Shown: positions 18,357 to 29,540, counted from the first letter of the stretch. The stretch is 64,000 nucleotides of DNA from Nemertoderma westbladi (GCA_032718475.1 JAUCBJ010006660.1:1-64000); one strand, 5' to 3'. Made by a program: numbers and translations. Notes: generated from the letters alone by a model not told the origin.

Positions 18357-19550
18357 ATGTCTTTCACTGCTTACCGTAAGGCTGATCTGGCTGAAGTCCT
18401 CCAGCAACTGAAAAGATCAGATCCCAACTACTCGCTACCCGACAAGAAAGCCGATATAATCGATGAACTCAGCAAAGAGAATCCTCTCGCAATTAAGATT
18501 CTTCTGTCGCATACAGAAGAGTCAAACGGGTCAACAGCCATCGGAACCTCATCCGCAAACACCACATTCGTATCCACAGAAGGTAAAACTACCCGAAATT
18601 CTATGAGAAAGACGCTAGAGTATGGTTCCGTGAAAGCCGTCTTGAAGGACACCCAACTGCATCAATGAGATCCAATTTGTTGGCCGCTTTGCCAACAGAG
18701 ACTATATTGGATACTGAAGTCAGTACTCAGTGATACTTTTGAGACGATTAAAGATAATATAATATCTCATGTGGCTGACAGAGACAACAAACGCCTGCGT
18801 AAATTACTTTCAGCTCTACTACTACGATCGGCATGCTGCATTGTAGCTGCATTTTTAAGAATGCTGTGCCGGCTTATCGACAAAATTGCACCGCCACAAC
18901 TCCCTATCACCCATGACATTTGCTAGAAAGAAAGAAATCAAGAAAGTCATGGGCTGTCCACCATGCTTATTCACTCCATGAGGCTGCCAAAGTACAAGAT
19001 TATGCACTGGCTGGTCCTCACGGCGAAAGCAATGTCCTGCAAAGCGGAGGCGATTTCAGCCTCCACTTTCAGCTCAAGAACTAGGTGACAGAAAGCCACC
19101 CGCAGCCCTGTGGATAATGCTGCGCCTAGCACCAGCAAATGAACAAATCGTTCGTTTGCGTTTTATAGAAATCTTACCATCCTCGGTTAGTATAGTTCTC
19201 ACAACTTTGAGTGGTCTTACACTGGAACAATGGGTGATGTTGCTGATAAAATGATTGAGCAACAGGAGTCCCAATCTTCAACTAGTTTATCCGCAGCAAT
19301 CCATCATCAGACTGAAATCAACATGCCCAGGAGTCGCAAAAGATCCTTGTCCAATCTCGGAAGTCACTCGCTGATCGAATTTCGCAGATAAACACGTAAC
19401 TAAGAGACCTCTCAACACGCCGAGATGGAGATCGATCCAGATCACGCTCTGGTTCTCGTTCAGCAACACCTCATCGTCAGCGCTCACATTCTCGCTCCCA
19501 ATCTCGAGAATACAACCCAAATGGAGCCTTGTGTTAATACCATTACACAA
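18357..19550 (+). pseudogene. Ty3/Gypsy gag remnant, split by element A insertion
   Basis: The 103-aa ORF at 18357-18668 (MSFTAYRKADLAEVLQQLKR) is followed, over broken frames, by NKRLRKLLSA up to 18816. After an inserted element A fragment it continues with LGDRKPPAALWIMLRLAP and later a Ser/Arg-rich stretch (about 19420-19535) ending NPNGAL-C. The L-GDRKPS...L-R-M...ADK order followed by an SR tail before the zinc knuckle is typical of a common animal Gypsy gag. The copy has several frameshifts and stops. It may belong to the same element as the pol pieces at 25737-35690, but the link is not proven. Confidence 0.62.
18817..19064 (-). mobile_element. Element A copy 1 (5'-truncated, minus)
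   Basis: The sequence matches the reverse complement of the 3' end of the 38154-41923 element, including its CTACTACTA (TAG repeat) tail at the left. It is flanked by an 11-bp direct duplication ACTTTCAGCTC at 18806-18816 and 19065-19075, the hallmark of target-primed insertion. An internal segment of about 40 bases present in other copies is missing. It lies inside the Gypsy gag remnant. Confidence 0.88.
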
Positions 19551-19564
19551 CACATATGGCATAT

Positions 19565-19843
19565 AATAATACTAATTGCAATATTTATATTTGTTTAACC
19601 AGGCGCCCTCCTAGATTTTACTCCTATCAGGGCGCCTGGCTGTGATAAACTGCACCAAAAATTTGATAAATTAGGACAAATTTAGAACAATTTATTTTGA
19701 AGGCGAATAGCAGACGTAGACAGAATAAAAACTGTTTAAAATAATATACGTACTCGATAAAAATAAAAACGTACTGATTAAAAACTTACTGAAAATGACA
19801 AAACACGGAAAATGACAAATTAAGTGTATTTATTAAATAAATA
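19565..19843 (-). mobile_element. Probable 3' UTR of CR1-like element with 11-bp hairpin
   Basis: This AT-rich stretch follows, on the minus strand, the CR1-like C-terminal coding fragment at 20126-20556. It contains a perfect 11-bp inverted pair CCAGGCGCCCT (19599-19609) and AGGGCGCCTGG (19629-19639), a stem-loop of a kind found in non-LTR 3' UTRs. Assignment to the CR1-like copy is by position only. Confidence 0.45.
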
Positions 19844-20125
19844 CTACTAGGATCGGCATGCTGCAATTGCAGCTGCATTTTTAAGAATGCTGTGCCGGCT
19901 TGTCAACAAAATTGCACCGCCACAACTCCCTATCACCCATGACATTTGCTAGTTCATCCGCATCTTCAAGGCCAGTGTCCTTTAATATGCGTCTCAAGAA
20001 AGTCATGGGCTGTCCACCATGCTTATTCACTCCATGAGGCTGCCAAAGTACAAGATTATGCACTGGCTGGTCCTCACGGCGAAAGCAATGTCCTGCAAAG
20101 AGGAGGCGATTTTGTTCTAGTTAAA
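19844..20125 (-). mobile_element. Element A copy 2 (5'-truncated, minus)
   Basis: The reverse complement of the last 280 bases of element A, starting at its TAG-repeat tail (ACTACTAGG). It is flanked by TTAAATAAAT at about 19833-19843 and again at 20126-20135, a probable 10-bp target duplication. It is inserted in the CR1-like fragment. Confidence 0.82.
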
Positions 20126-20556
20126 TTAAATAAATCGGTTTTTAGTTGTGTTTTGAAAGAGTCTATTGAGGTTTGTAGAGTTTTTGGAGCCATTGTATTC
20201 CATAAGTCGGGCGCATATTGTGAGAAAGATTTCATCGTTAACATGTTTTTAACACTGGGAACGGGCGAGCTTTAGGGAAGCATTAGAGCGTAACAAACGA
20301 GTTGGTACATCAACCTCGATGGCATCGGAGAGGTAATCAGGAGCCATGTGTTTCAAACATTTAAATGTCATCCGTAAAGTCTTGAACTCAATTCGAGTTT
20401 GAAAGATCTGGAGTTGAGGGCTATATACTGTATTATTAATCATTCTTATCCAATAAGATCGTACCGCATTATTACAGTATTAGCATATCCATATAACAAA
20501 TACTACAGTTAGTAGTTGCCAAAACAGTCAGTCTCTATCAGATTTTTAATGGGTAG
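20126..20556 (-). pseudogene. CR1-like RT C-terminus, downstream half
   Basis: The minus strand encodes SRIEFKTL-like (here TRIEFKTLRMTFKCL), then HMAPDYLSD, VPTRLLRS, and SFSQYAPDLWNTMAP. This order (LPVR-RIEFK...APxYLxD...RxLRS...RxFSxxAPxLWNxLP) is the C-terminal signature of CR1/Jockey RT proteins. The matching upstream half is on the other side of the young Gypsy element at 25435-25735. Confidence 0.78.
20552..20556. repeat. Target site duplication GGTAG (left)
   Basis: The five bases GGTAG precede the 5' LTR and are repeated at 25435-25439 after the 3' LTR, as expected for Gypsy integration. Confidence 0.95.
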
Positions 20557-20831
20557 TGTGGATAAAAACTCATAGACTAGGGCATTGCCCTTAAACTGTA
20601 TGGCTCGCCCCACAAAAACTGCGGGACTAGGAAGCCGTCAGGTGGCTTCACTGCTTTATGTAGGGAATAGTTAGTTACTGCATGTCCAGTGTACTGCGGC
20701 TGCACCGTTCTGCTATGCACGGTATACCAGTATACAGCTCTGCATTATCGCATTATATGTACCGGTCTGTTATTATATATTAAGATATATTATGCATATG
20801 GTGAGATCATCTTCTGCTCTCCCAATCCACA
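20557..20831 (+). repeat. 5' LTR of young Gypsy element
   Basis: A 275-bp repeat bounded by TGTGG...CCACA. Only three mismatches with the 3' LTR (in ATAAAA/ATAGAA, GACTAG/GACTCG and ACTGCGG/ACTACGG contexts), about 99% identity. Confidence 0.96.
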
Positions 20832-21004
20832 TGGCCCAGTGGTAGTTTTCGAACTCTACAGATCCTTCCGTTGTCCTCGGACCGGACACGGTAAAAGTTT
20901 AGGATTTGGCACCTGTGCCCTGAGAGTTCCATGCCGTTCCGTAGGGGGCAAGTCCAAACCCCCAAATTCCCGGTAGGTCTCTCAGATCCTGAACTCGCCC
21001 TACC

Positions 21005-22505
21005 CCCGAGAATATCCCCTCGGGTTCCCCTTTACTGACAGTCAGGTCCCCCCTCACCCTCGGGGGGACGTTCCCATCGATGTCCACGCACCAGAAACGA
21101 CGATGATCCAAATACTCGATGGAATCCAGACCCACCTCCGGAATAAGCGATCAGTCGCTGTCGATCGCATTGCATTCCACGCCGGGTTCAGCACCAGGGT
21201 GAATCATTCGACTCCTTTCGGGTAGCCCTTGAGGAGCTAGCGGACGATGCACAGCTATGCGCACACTGTCGAGACGATCAACTCGTTACACAAATTCTGG
21301 TTGGAATCCGAGACGAGGAAACTAGGAAGGATCTTCTGAAGATTCTCCCACAACCAAACCTGGCAGAATGTGTAAAAACTTGCCAGAGTTTCGAGGCAAG
21401 TGGGAGAAATGAGACCATCCTGGGATCTGGTCAGCCAGTGGCCAAAATATCCCAGTACAAGGCGGACCAGAAAGCCTCCTGGACCCCTCCACTGCCAAAT
21501 TCAAACCGGTCATGGCAGCCAACCCGCCAACTGCGGGGTAACCCCACACGCAGTGCGAGTCCCGACCAAAAGGCAGCAAGGAACTGTGGCAACTGTGGTG
21601 ACACCCACCAACCTGGGAAGGACAACTGTCCTGCACGGTGGACCATATGCCACGGGTGTGGGAAAACTGGACATGTCCGTCAGGTGTGCCGATCCGTGCA
21701 CCCGCCTGGCAATTCGGTGTCAAAGAAGGGCCGCAACTCTAAGGGAATCCACTCAATACTCCCCCGCCACGGAATTAACCAGGTTGCACACCATGGGACT
21801 ACATGCAACCTCCAATACATTCCCGTGACCATAGCGATACGTGGTGGCCAACACCTTGGCACCATCAGCAATGCACTTCCTGACACAGGCGCTTCTGCAA
21901 CCGTTCTCTCGGAGCACTTATACTACTCCATGGGAGGCAAGAAGGTGAATTTGACACCCACTGCAGACATAAATCTGCTCGCAGCAGATGGCCTCTCCCT
22001 AGAGACATATGGGCGGGCCCCAGTACAAATTACCCATGGTGCTTCTACTTGCAACACGGATCTCCTTGTTTCCCCAGAGGTCGATGGGTTAATCCTATCC
22101 CTCGCTGCAACCCAAGCACTGGGTATTGTATCTGCGGATTTTCCACGCCCCATTGCTGCTCTGAATACCCTACCTAGGCTACTGCCCACCACAGTCACAT
22201 CTAATGCCCCTCGCGGGCAAGATGATTATACTCCAGTGGACAGGACTCAACTCCAGATGGAGCTTCTCCAGAAATTTGCCTCGGTGTTTGATGATAAGTC
22301 GGCACGACTCCCACCCATGACTGAGGCTCCCATGCATATTACCCTGAAGCCTGAGGCAGTGCCATTCCACGTTAATGGCTCACGGCCTATCCCGTATGCA
22401 ATGCGAGAGGAGGTAAATGCAGAACTGGACTCCACGGTGACAAGAGGTGTCATCGAAAGAATCGAGGAGCCCACCGACTGGGCCCACCCCCTCACCCCAA
22501 CCTAA
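21005..22505 (+). CDS. Gypsy gag-protease region, frameshifted
   Basis: From about 21046 to 21180 the gag is readable in the frame of 21121 (DSQVPPHPRGDVPID..., then NKRSVAVDRIAFHA) and then in the frame of 21201 (GESFDSFRVALEELADDAQLC). This frameshift falls near 21178-21195. The second frame stays open to the TAA at 22503-22505. It includes two Cys-rich knuckles (NCGNCGDTHQPG and CHGCGKTGHVRQVC, the latter CX2CX4HX4C) at about 21590-21690 and the aspartic protease motif DTGASATVLS at about 21880-21910. The product would package RNA and mature the particle. The break near 21185 inactivates gag unless it is a sequence error. Confidence 0.8.
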
Positions 22506-25113
22506 TGGGAAATTACGGGTCTGCGTTGATCTCCGCAACCTTAACTCCCAGGTCAAACGCCCACTATACTCGACCCCCAATCCGAGACTTGCAGTCGCTG
22601 GAATCTCAAAAACTGCCAGATTTTTCAGCGTTTTTGATGCCTTGTCTGGATACTGGCAGGTCCCCCTTGATGACGAGTCCCAGCTCCTCACTGTGTTTGC
22701 GACCCCCTGGGGCCGGTACAAACACTTGAGAAGTGCAATGGGCCTCATCTCATCAGGGGACGAATATAATCGACGTGGTGACGATGCACTGGTGGGACTT
22801 TCTGGGCTGGTAAAGGTGGTGGATGATGTGCTGCTCTTCGATGACACATATGAGCAGCACATCGACTCTATCCATGCATTCCTTCAACGATGTAGGGAGT
22901 CGGGCATCTCCCTACATCCAGGGAAAGTACAACTGGCCCTCCCGGAGGTCCAGTTTGCAGGTTATATTGTGAGCGAGTCTGGCATTAAGGCTGACCCCAA
23001 GAAGGTCCGTGCAATATCAGCCTTCCCCCGTCCTACAAATATTACTGACCTCCGTAGCTTTGTGGGGTTAGTGGAGCAGTTGGCCCCTTTCTCTCATGAG
23101 ATTTCATCTAACATGGCACCCCTCCGCCCCCTTCTAAGTTCCAAGAATCCATTTCTCTGGAACTGCGACCATGAGAGGGCATTTGAGGTTACCAAGAAGT
23201 CCTTGACTTCTCCACCCATACTCACTCCCTTTGACCCATCACTAAATACCATGATACAAACAGACGTGTCACGTCTGAATGGACTTGGATATGCCCTCCT
23301 TCAGCAGCATGGATGTGATTGGCGTCTAGTCGAGTGTGGATCTCGGTTCATTACTGACACCGAATCCCGGTACGCCATGGTAGAACTAGAGCTATTGGCT
23401 CTAGTTTGTGCGGTTGAGAAGTGTCGGTTATTCTTTCTGGGTATGCCAACTTTCACTGCTGTAGTTGACCACCAACCACTCGTCACCATAGTTGACAAAT
23501 ACACTTGGGTCACAACCGACAAAACCCGCCTCCAACGGCTGAAGACCCGACTCGCACCATACACTTTCTCTACGGTATGGCGCAAGGGTAAGGACCATGC
23601 AATACCCAATGCCCTTTCCCGATCCCCGGTAGATGACCCTACCCCAGCCGATATCATCGATGATGGAGAGATGGCTGTCTATATCCACTCGGTGACCCAA
23701 GCAGTTGTTGCTGATATTAGTGACACCATCCCAAGATCACACTCTGACCCATCCCTCGATCAACTTTCCCGCGTCGCAAAGGATGATGAGGACTATTGCA
23801 CCCTTCATGAGGCTATCCAAATGGGTTTCCCAGTTTCCTCCGCCCAGAAACACGCCGTGAAACAATTCTGGAGCCTCCGCCACGATCTCACGACTGATGG
23901 GAATCTTATCCTTTATGGGTCCCGCATCGTTGTCCCCTCATCCGCACGGTGGGATATCTTATCATGCATGCATGCCCCCCATCAGGGTGTGGAAAAGACT
24001 CTGCGCCAAGCACGCCAACTTGTTTATTGGCCTGGAATGTCTAATGACATTCGTCAATCTGTCGGAGCATGTAGCGAATGCCTCACGCACCATGCCAGCC
24101 ACCCAAAGGAGCCTCTCTGTGCTGATCCCATGCCAACCCGGCCGTTCGAAGAAATCAGTGCAGACTTCTTCTCTCTAGCTTGCCGCAACTACCTTGCGAC
24201 AGTTGATAGATATTCCGGGTGGCCTGAAATAACCCCTTTCACTGAACCTCCAACATCATCCACAACTCTCACAGCCATCAGAGATGTTTTCGTTAGGTTT
24301 GGGGTACCAACAAAGTTCCGTTCGGATGGTGGCACCCCATTCACGGGAGCCACCTTTACCTCATTCTTGAAGGACTGGGGAGTCACACCTGTGACATCAT
24401 CCCCAGAATATCCTCAGTCAAATGGACTAGCAGAGTCCACGTTAAAATCATTGAAAGCACTGCTTTCAAAGACTGGGGGGGATGTCTCAGCACGTGCCTA
24501 CCAGGAAGGACTTCTGGAACTGCGGAACTCTTCACGAGCGCATGGCCTCTCACCGGCAGAGATACTGTTTGGCCACCCCATCCGCACACGCCTCCCAATC
24601 CACCATTCAGCATTCGCCCAAACACACCAGGCAGTGCGGACAGCATTGGACAAAACTATCCCAGGTCTAATAAACTCTCGCACCAAGTCCTACAACCGCG
24701 GGTCTTGCACTCTCCCCGCCCTCGACGTCGGCCAGGCGGTCCGCATACAACACCCAACATCTCGCCGATGGGACAAAACGGGAGTAATTGTGGAGTGCCA
24801 ACCTCTACAGAAGTATCTCGTCCGCCTCCCATCTGGCCGGACACTCACCCGCAACTGGCGCCACATCCTCCGGGACACATCAGCACCCTCCAATTCTAAC
24901 TCACCCGCGGTAAAGAGCCCCCCGCAATCGCAAGTGCCCCCCACTACAAACCCCACATCATTCTCATATGCTGATGCCGTTTCTAAACCACGCAAACGTG
25001 TTCGTTGGTCACCACAACTTGTATCAGCCAAGTTTGCCCCATCCTGTGACGTACCACCAGCAAGATACCCCCTGCATTCACGGCGACCCCCTGCGTACCT
25101 CGGACACCCCTAA
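22447..25113 (+). CDS. Gypsy pol: RT, RNase H, integrase
   Basis: Pol core. The RT contains NGKLRVCVDLRNLN, VFDALSGYWQVPL and VVDDVLLFD (in place of YADD/YVDD). RNase H shows MIQTDVSRLNGLGYAL and ELELLALVCAVEKC. The integrase has an H-H-C-C zinc site (HQGVEKTL...YWPGMSNDI...CSEC) and the DDE core: Asp in EISADFFS, Asp in KFRSDGGTPF, Glu in SNGLAESTLKSLK. The frame is offset by one base relative to the protease ORF. The join lies at about 22490-22500 within CACCCCAACC, just before the conserved PQPNGK, so the shift falls inside the RT N-terminus and not at a normal gag-pol boundary. Confidence 0.92.
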   Translation: MSSKESRSPPTGPTPSPQPNGKLRVCVDLRNLNSQVKRPLYSTPNPRLAVAGISKTARFFSVFDALSGYWQVPLDDESQLLTVFATPWGRYKHLRSAMGLISSGDEYNRRGDDALVGLSGLVKVVDDVLLFDDTYEQHIDSIHAFLQRCRESGISLHPGKVQLALPEVQFAGYIVSESGIKADPKKVRAISAFPRPTNITDLRSFVGLVEQLAPFSHEISSNMAPLRPLLSSKNPFLWNCDHERAFEVTKKSLTSPPILTPFDPSLNTMIQTDVSRLNGLGYALLQQHGCDWRLVECGSRFITDTESRYAMVELELLALVCAVEKCRLFFLGMPTFTAVVDHQPLVTIVDKYTWVTTDKTRLQRLKTRLAPYTFSTVWRKGKDHAIPNALSRSPVDDPTPADIIDDGEMAVYIHSVTQAVVADISDTIPRSHSDPSLDQLSRVAKDDEDYCTLHEAIQMGFPVSSAQKHAVKQFWSLRHDLTTDGNLILYGSRIVVPSSARWDILSCMHAPHQGVEKTLRQARQLVYWPGMSNDIRQSVGACSECLTHHASHPKEPLCADPMPTRPFEEISADFFSLACRNYLATVDRYSGWPEITPFTEPPTSSTTLTAIRDVFVRFGVPTKFRSDGGTPFTGATFTSFLKDWGVTPVTSSPEYPQSNGLAESTLKSLKALLSKTGGDVSARAYQEGLLELRNSSRAHGLSPAEILFGHPIRTRLPIHHSAFAQTHQAVRTALDKTIPGLINSRTKSYNRGSCTLPALDVGQAVRIQHPTSRRWDKTGVIVECQPLQKYLVRLPSGRTLTRNWRHILRDTSAPSNSNSPAVKSPPQSQVPPTTNPTSFSYADAVSKPRKRVRWSPQLVSAKFAPSCDVPPARYPLHSRRPPAYLGHP

Positions 25114-25159
25114 GGGACCAGTCAACCCCAGGATCTCTGTCCTGTGGTTCAAAAGGGGG

Positions 25160-25434
25160 TGTGGATAGAAACTCATAGACTCGGGCATTGCCCTTAAACT
25201 GTATGGCTCGCCCCACAAAAACTGCGGGACTAGGAAGCCGTCAGGTGGCTTCACTGCTTTATGTAGGGAATAGTTAGTTACTGCATGTCCAGTGTACTAC
25301 GGCTGCACCGTTCTGCTATGCACGGTATACCAGTATACAGCTCTGCATTATCGCATTATATGTACCGGTCTGTTATTATATATTAAGATATATTATGCAT
25401 ATGGTGAGATCATCTTCTGCTCTCCCAATCCACA
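25160..25434 (+). repeat. 3' LTR of young Gypsy element
   Basis: The second 275-bp LTR copy, preceded by the AAAAGGGGG polypurine tract and followed by the GGTAG duplication at 25435-25439. Confidence 0.96.
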
Positions 25435-25735
25435 GGTAGCAAATGTTGATTCCGCAGTAGAGTTGTCATCGAACTGTACTATGTCCCATCATCGTGTTTC
25501 ATATACTTTGAGACACCACTCACCAATCGTGCTGTCGAATTTTGTATTACTTGTAGCTTCTTAATGGTTTTGTTATCAGCTGATGACAAAACTGCATTAC
25601 AATAATCCAATCGACTAACTATAAAAGAGTGTGTCAGAGTTTCAAGATAATTTTTATTCAGATAAGGGCGAATCTTGTACAAACTCCTGATGTAGTACCT
25701 CGTCTTCTTGGCATTCTCATCAACGTGTTTACCAA
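25435..25735 (-). pseudogene. CR1-like RT C-terminus, upstream half
   Basis: The minus strand encodes YKIRPYLNKNYLETLTHSF, IVSRLDYCNAVL and KLQVIQNSTARLV, the typical thumb-region sequence of CR1/Jockey RTs that precedes the segment found at 20126-20556. The two halves became separated by the Gypsy insertion, as the shared GGTAG target duplication shows. Confidence 0.82.
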
Positions 25736-25736
25736 A

Positions 25737-25797
25737 TTCCTATGGCGGAAGATGACGTAAAGAAAACTGCTATTACTACACCGTTTGGTATGTTTTG
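25737..25797 (+). pseudogene. Decayed Gypsy pol: RT fragment left of element A copy 3
   Basis: About 20 codons reading DVKKTAITTPFGMF, the RT block that precedes the PFGLKNA motif. Interrupted by element A copy 3. The matching right part begins at 28483-28491. Confidence 0.75.
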
Positions 25798-28482
25798 GTA
25801 TGTCATGGGGGGCGGTTGGCGAATCGCCCTCGCTTCAGCAGATGATAGTGGCAATGGTGGAATTGGTCTATTGATGAATCCAACAACTGCACATGAAGCA
25901 TAGGACAAAATAGACCACATCTCTAACCGCATCATCCGTTGCCACTTCTCATGTTCTGGAAGACTGGCTAAGAAGTTTCCTAAGGTGGTTCTGATTGTGT
26001 GCTACTCTCAAACTAGTGTTGCCCCTGTAGAGGAGGTGGAAAATTTCGACCAGAATCTACAAGCAGCTACTGATAGAGTGGATCAGCATGCATTCTTAAC
26101 ATTCCTGGGAGACTTTAATGCAAGTCTGCATCAATCACCTACATCGCCCTGGGTCTATAGCAATAGTGTTAACCGAAATTCCGTCCATCTTCAGGATTTT
26201 ATCTCTGGAAATGAATTGTTTTCGGCTGGAACCCTGTTCAAGAAGCGAACTGGAAAGCTATGGACTCATAGTGGACCCAGTGGTCGCAAGTCCCAGATAG
26301 ACCATATCCTGTTTCGTAGGAAATACAGGAGCTCTATACAAGACTGTAATGCATTTACACTACGACCCGATCACTGCCGATGCACCCGGCAGATCACTGT
26401 GAGGGCTATACTGCCTTCACAGAGGCAGTTAAGTTAGCAGCTGCAGAAACAGTTCCTGTATACCCTCGAAACAGGAAACGGGCCCGCTGGACTGACAACA
26501 AAATTCAGAAGTGCCGAAATGACCTCCACAAGGCGCAGAAAGAGTCCCGACTCAAACAGACTACAGCGGCCAAGAATGCAGTTAAGGCTGCATCTAGGTC
26601 CCTAAACAGGCAGTACTCTGTTAATTTACAGGAGCTAATAAACCAACAGGTTGATGCCATCAATGATGCTGACGACAGCAGGCAATCATCCCAGGCATGG
26701 AGATCGATCAACTTGCTTGCTGGTTCGAAAAAGCCAACCGACCACCAAGGTTAAGGCTGAATCACCAGCCGATTGCCTCAATGGTTGAAAGGCCCACTTT
26801 GAAAAGCTCCTCAATAATGACAGGGTATTGCCTGATAACTTTATAGAAGTAAAAGTGTCTGAATCTGTACTCCCAGATATTCCCATTGGTGATATCTCCT
26901 TTGCAGAAGTGAAGGCTGCTGCAAAGAGCATTAAGACCAATCGTGCCAGTGGAGTAGATGGTGTTCCCCCTGAGGTCTTTAAAATACCTGAGTGTTTAAA
27001 GCTCATCTATCCCATCATAGTAGACATGTACCGAACAACAAGAGTCCCACAAGAAATGAAAACAAATAAGTTGGTGCAAGTTCCCAAGAAGGGCAACCTA
27101 ACACTCTATGGTTCTTTTCGGGGAATCTCATTGATCTCGATTACTGCAAAGCTATACAATAGAATTCTATTAAATCGTATCAGGGATCCCATTGAGAGAC
27201 TGCTCCGTGGAAATCAGAATGTGTTCCGTAAAGGTCGTGGGACCATGGAGCCCATTTTGGCACTTAGAAGGATAATTGAAGAGATATCAAAAAAGAAAGA
27301 CAGGCATCTGGCTATTATCTTTGTTGACTTCTTCAAGGCCTTTGATTCAGTCTCTCGCTCACCTATGTTCAGCATACTTTCAATATATGGGATTCCTGAT
27401 GAAATTATTGCAGCAATCAGATCAGTATACGATGGTTCGACAACATTTGTGTCTACTGTTGACGGTGACACAGAACCATTTGAAGTGTTATGGGGCGTCC
27501 TCCAGGGAGACACACTTGCACCATTCCTGTTCATAATTGTTGTTGACTCTGTTCTACGCATGTCCTTAGATCATCATAATGATGATGGGGTGATAATAAC
27601 TCCACCTACTGGCTCCAGAAGTCGAGGAAATCCTGCCAAGTACCTAACTGATCTAGACTTTGCTGATGACTTAGGAGTACTCTCAGAATCACTAGAGGGA
27701 GCCCAACGGCTCCTCAGCTCAGAACATGCTGCTTCTAGTGTTGGTCTTTTTATTAACTCCAGAAAGACCAAAATTTTGACAGTTAACTTTGAAAGTCCTC
27801 AGCAAGTCTCTGATCGGATGAGCATAAGCTCAAAAGATGGTATGTTTGAGCATGTGGATGACTTCTGTTACCTGGGATCATGGATCCGGAAGTCAGGTGA
27901 GGACCTTCGAATACGTAAGGGAAAGGCATGGGCAGCCTTAAATAGGCTTTCCAGGATTTGGAAGTCACCGAGAATTAATTGGAAACTTAAGGTCCGATTA
28001 TTTAGAGCAGCAGTAGTTCCAGTACTCCTCTATGGGAGTCCATGCTGGCTCTAACTGCTGAGGACACCAAATCTCTGGATGGGACATTCACAAGAATGCT
28101 ACGCCGGGTTCATTGTGTCAAGTACAATGCACACATCTCCAACCAGACACTATATAACATTGGAGGTGTCTCATTGGTTCCCCCAGCTTGACACTAGAAC
28201 AAAATCGCCTCCGCTTTGCAGGACATTGCTTTCGCCGTGTGGACCAGCCAGTGCATAATCTTGTACTTTAGCAGCCTCATGGAGTGAATAAGCATGGTGG
28301 ACAGCCCATGACTTTCTTGAGACGCATCTTAAAGGACACTGGCCTTGAAGATGCGGATGATCTAGCAAATGTCATGGGTGATAGGGAGTTGTGGCGGTGC
28401 AATTTTGTCGATAAGCCGGTACAGCATTCTTAAAAATGCAGCTGCAATGCAGCATGCCGATCCTAGTAGTAGTAGTAGTAGC
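25798..28482 (+). mobile_element. Element A copy 3 (5'-truncated, RTE-like)
   Basis: About 85-95% alike to the full-length copy at 38154-41923, starting inside the endonuclease domain (GGGGGGCGGTTGGCG) and ending with a TAGTAGTAGTAGTAG tail. The flanking ATGTTTTG at 25790-25797 and 28483-28490 is a probable 8-bp target duplication. Its removal restores the order of conserved RT motifs in the host Gypsy remnant. A deletion in the endonuclease-RT linker and several frameshifts break the ORF. Confidence 0.9.
26828..28054 (+). pseudogene. Element A RT ORF, broken
   Basis: A 408-aa stretch with FRGISLISITAKLYN, FVDFFKAFDSVSRS (motif A), GVLQGDTLAPFLF (motif B) and DFADDLGVLS (catalytic). It ends by frameshift in the CCWL segment, where the intact copy reads on for about 140 residues. 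Upstream endonuclease pieces are at 25985-26437 (including the GDFNA motif). Confidence 0.88.
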
Positions 28483-29215
28483 ATGTTTTGTTAAAATTCC
28501 TTTTGGTCTGAAAAACGCTAACCAAACCTTTCAACGATTAATTTTCTATACTTAATAGATACTGCTCTACTGTTACATTGACAAAATATTAATCGCAAGC
28601 CCAACCTAAGAACAACATTTTTGGGTACCTGGAGGCAGTACTAAAACGACTTGAGGGTTACGGTTTGAAAGCCAAAATATCAAAGTGTTCTTATTTTCAA
28701 ACTGAAGTGAAATTTTTAGGTTACGTGATATCTAAAAATGGCGTTGCCCCAGATTCATCCAAAATTCAAGCCATAAGAGAAAAGTTCCACAACCGAAATC
28801 AATTTCTTCATTGCGTCGATTTTTAGGAATGCGTGGATTTTCCCACCGATTCACGCCAAATTTTTCATTGATAGCTCCACCACTCACCGACCTCACTAGA
28901 AAAATAAATAAGTCCAAAAATGGTAATTTTGAGCTTAACTTGGATGCGCAACTTGCCTTTAGCAATATAAAAAGCGCTTTAGAAAAGTCAGTAACTCTAT
29001 GTTTCCCTTTGAAAGGAGCACCTCTAAGTATAACAACAGATGCTTCTTCCATTGCGTTAGGTGCAGTTAATCATCACTTAATTAACGGGAGAGCAGAGCC
29101 ATTAGCCGTTTATTCTAGAAAATTAACAGTAGCAGAATCAACGAAATGCTTTAGATAGATTTGCTTGGCTTTTGATAGAGAACTTCTTGGAATTTATGCA
29201 GCATTTACCAAACCC
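28483..29215 (+). pseudogene. Decayed Gypsy pol: RT to RNase H
   Basis: The segment begins with the PFGLKNANQTFQRL RT motif, continues with a degenerate catalytic region and VKFLGYVIS, then the RT connection (RRFLGMRGFSHRFTPNFSLIAPPLTDLT), and RNase H (SITTDASSIALGAV, then PLAVYSRKLT, then AFDRELLGIYAAF). Several stops and frameshifts. It is cut at about 29215 by a G/C homopolymer and the repeat block that follows. Confidence 0.85.
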
Positions 29216-29540
29216 GGGGGGGGGGGGTCAATATAACACCCCCCCCCCCCCCCCGTGGTTTTTTGTTATAACTCTGAAACAAACGCAGTGGGGAATCGGA
29301 AATCTTGTGACTTTTCCTAAAAATCTATTGTTTTCCTAATAGTGAAAGCGGTTTTCAAAAATATTGGGTAGTTTTTGAGTTATAGTAAGATTTTTTAACC
29401 CAACTTTTGGCACTTTTTTTGAGGTGTTTTTTGAAAATTACATTTCATTTAAAAATGATTTGTGACATCTCTATTTTTCATTTACATCAGTTTTTGGTGT
29501 TTGCAATTAGATGGAATTCATCTAAATAAATTTAGAAATT

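Larger units (their letters stand above)
20557..25434 (+). mobile_element. Full-length young Ty3/Gypsy element
   Basis: A 4878-bp LTR retrotransposon with identical-length 275-bp LTRs (20557-20831 and 25160-25434) that start TGTGGATA and end CCACA and differ at three positions. A GGTAG target duplication flanks it. A sequence beginning TGG follows the 5' LTR directly (20832 on), fitting a primer binding site, and AAAAGGGGG (25151-25159) is the polypurine tract. Gag, protease, RT, RNase H and integrase are encoded in that order, but the reading frame is broken at least twice. It is inserted in a CR1-like non-LTR fragment. Confidence 0.96.

Noticed and set aside
20832-20870. tRNA-like TGGTAGTTTTCGAAC string after the Gypsy LTR
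   Set aside because: No cloverleaf can be drawn; position and the leading TGG fit a primer binding site better.
20689-20976. ORF beginning in the Gypsy 5' LTR
   Set aside because: The same frame recurs in the 3' LTR and ends soon after it; composition is not gag-like, so it is a chance frame.
22490-22505. Programmed gag-pol frameshift in the young Gypsy element
   Set aside because: The junction is inside the RT N-terminus, after the protease, and in a C-rich run without a known slippery pattern; an indel is more likely.
29217-29255. Adjacent long G and C runs as a G-quadruplex or i-motif signal
   Set aside because: Runs of this sort (also at 15236, 46377 and 49422) are prone to assembly error, and no pattern of spaced G tracts is present.
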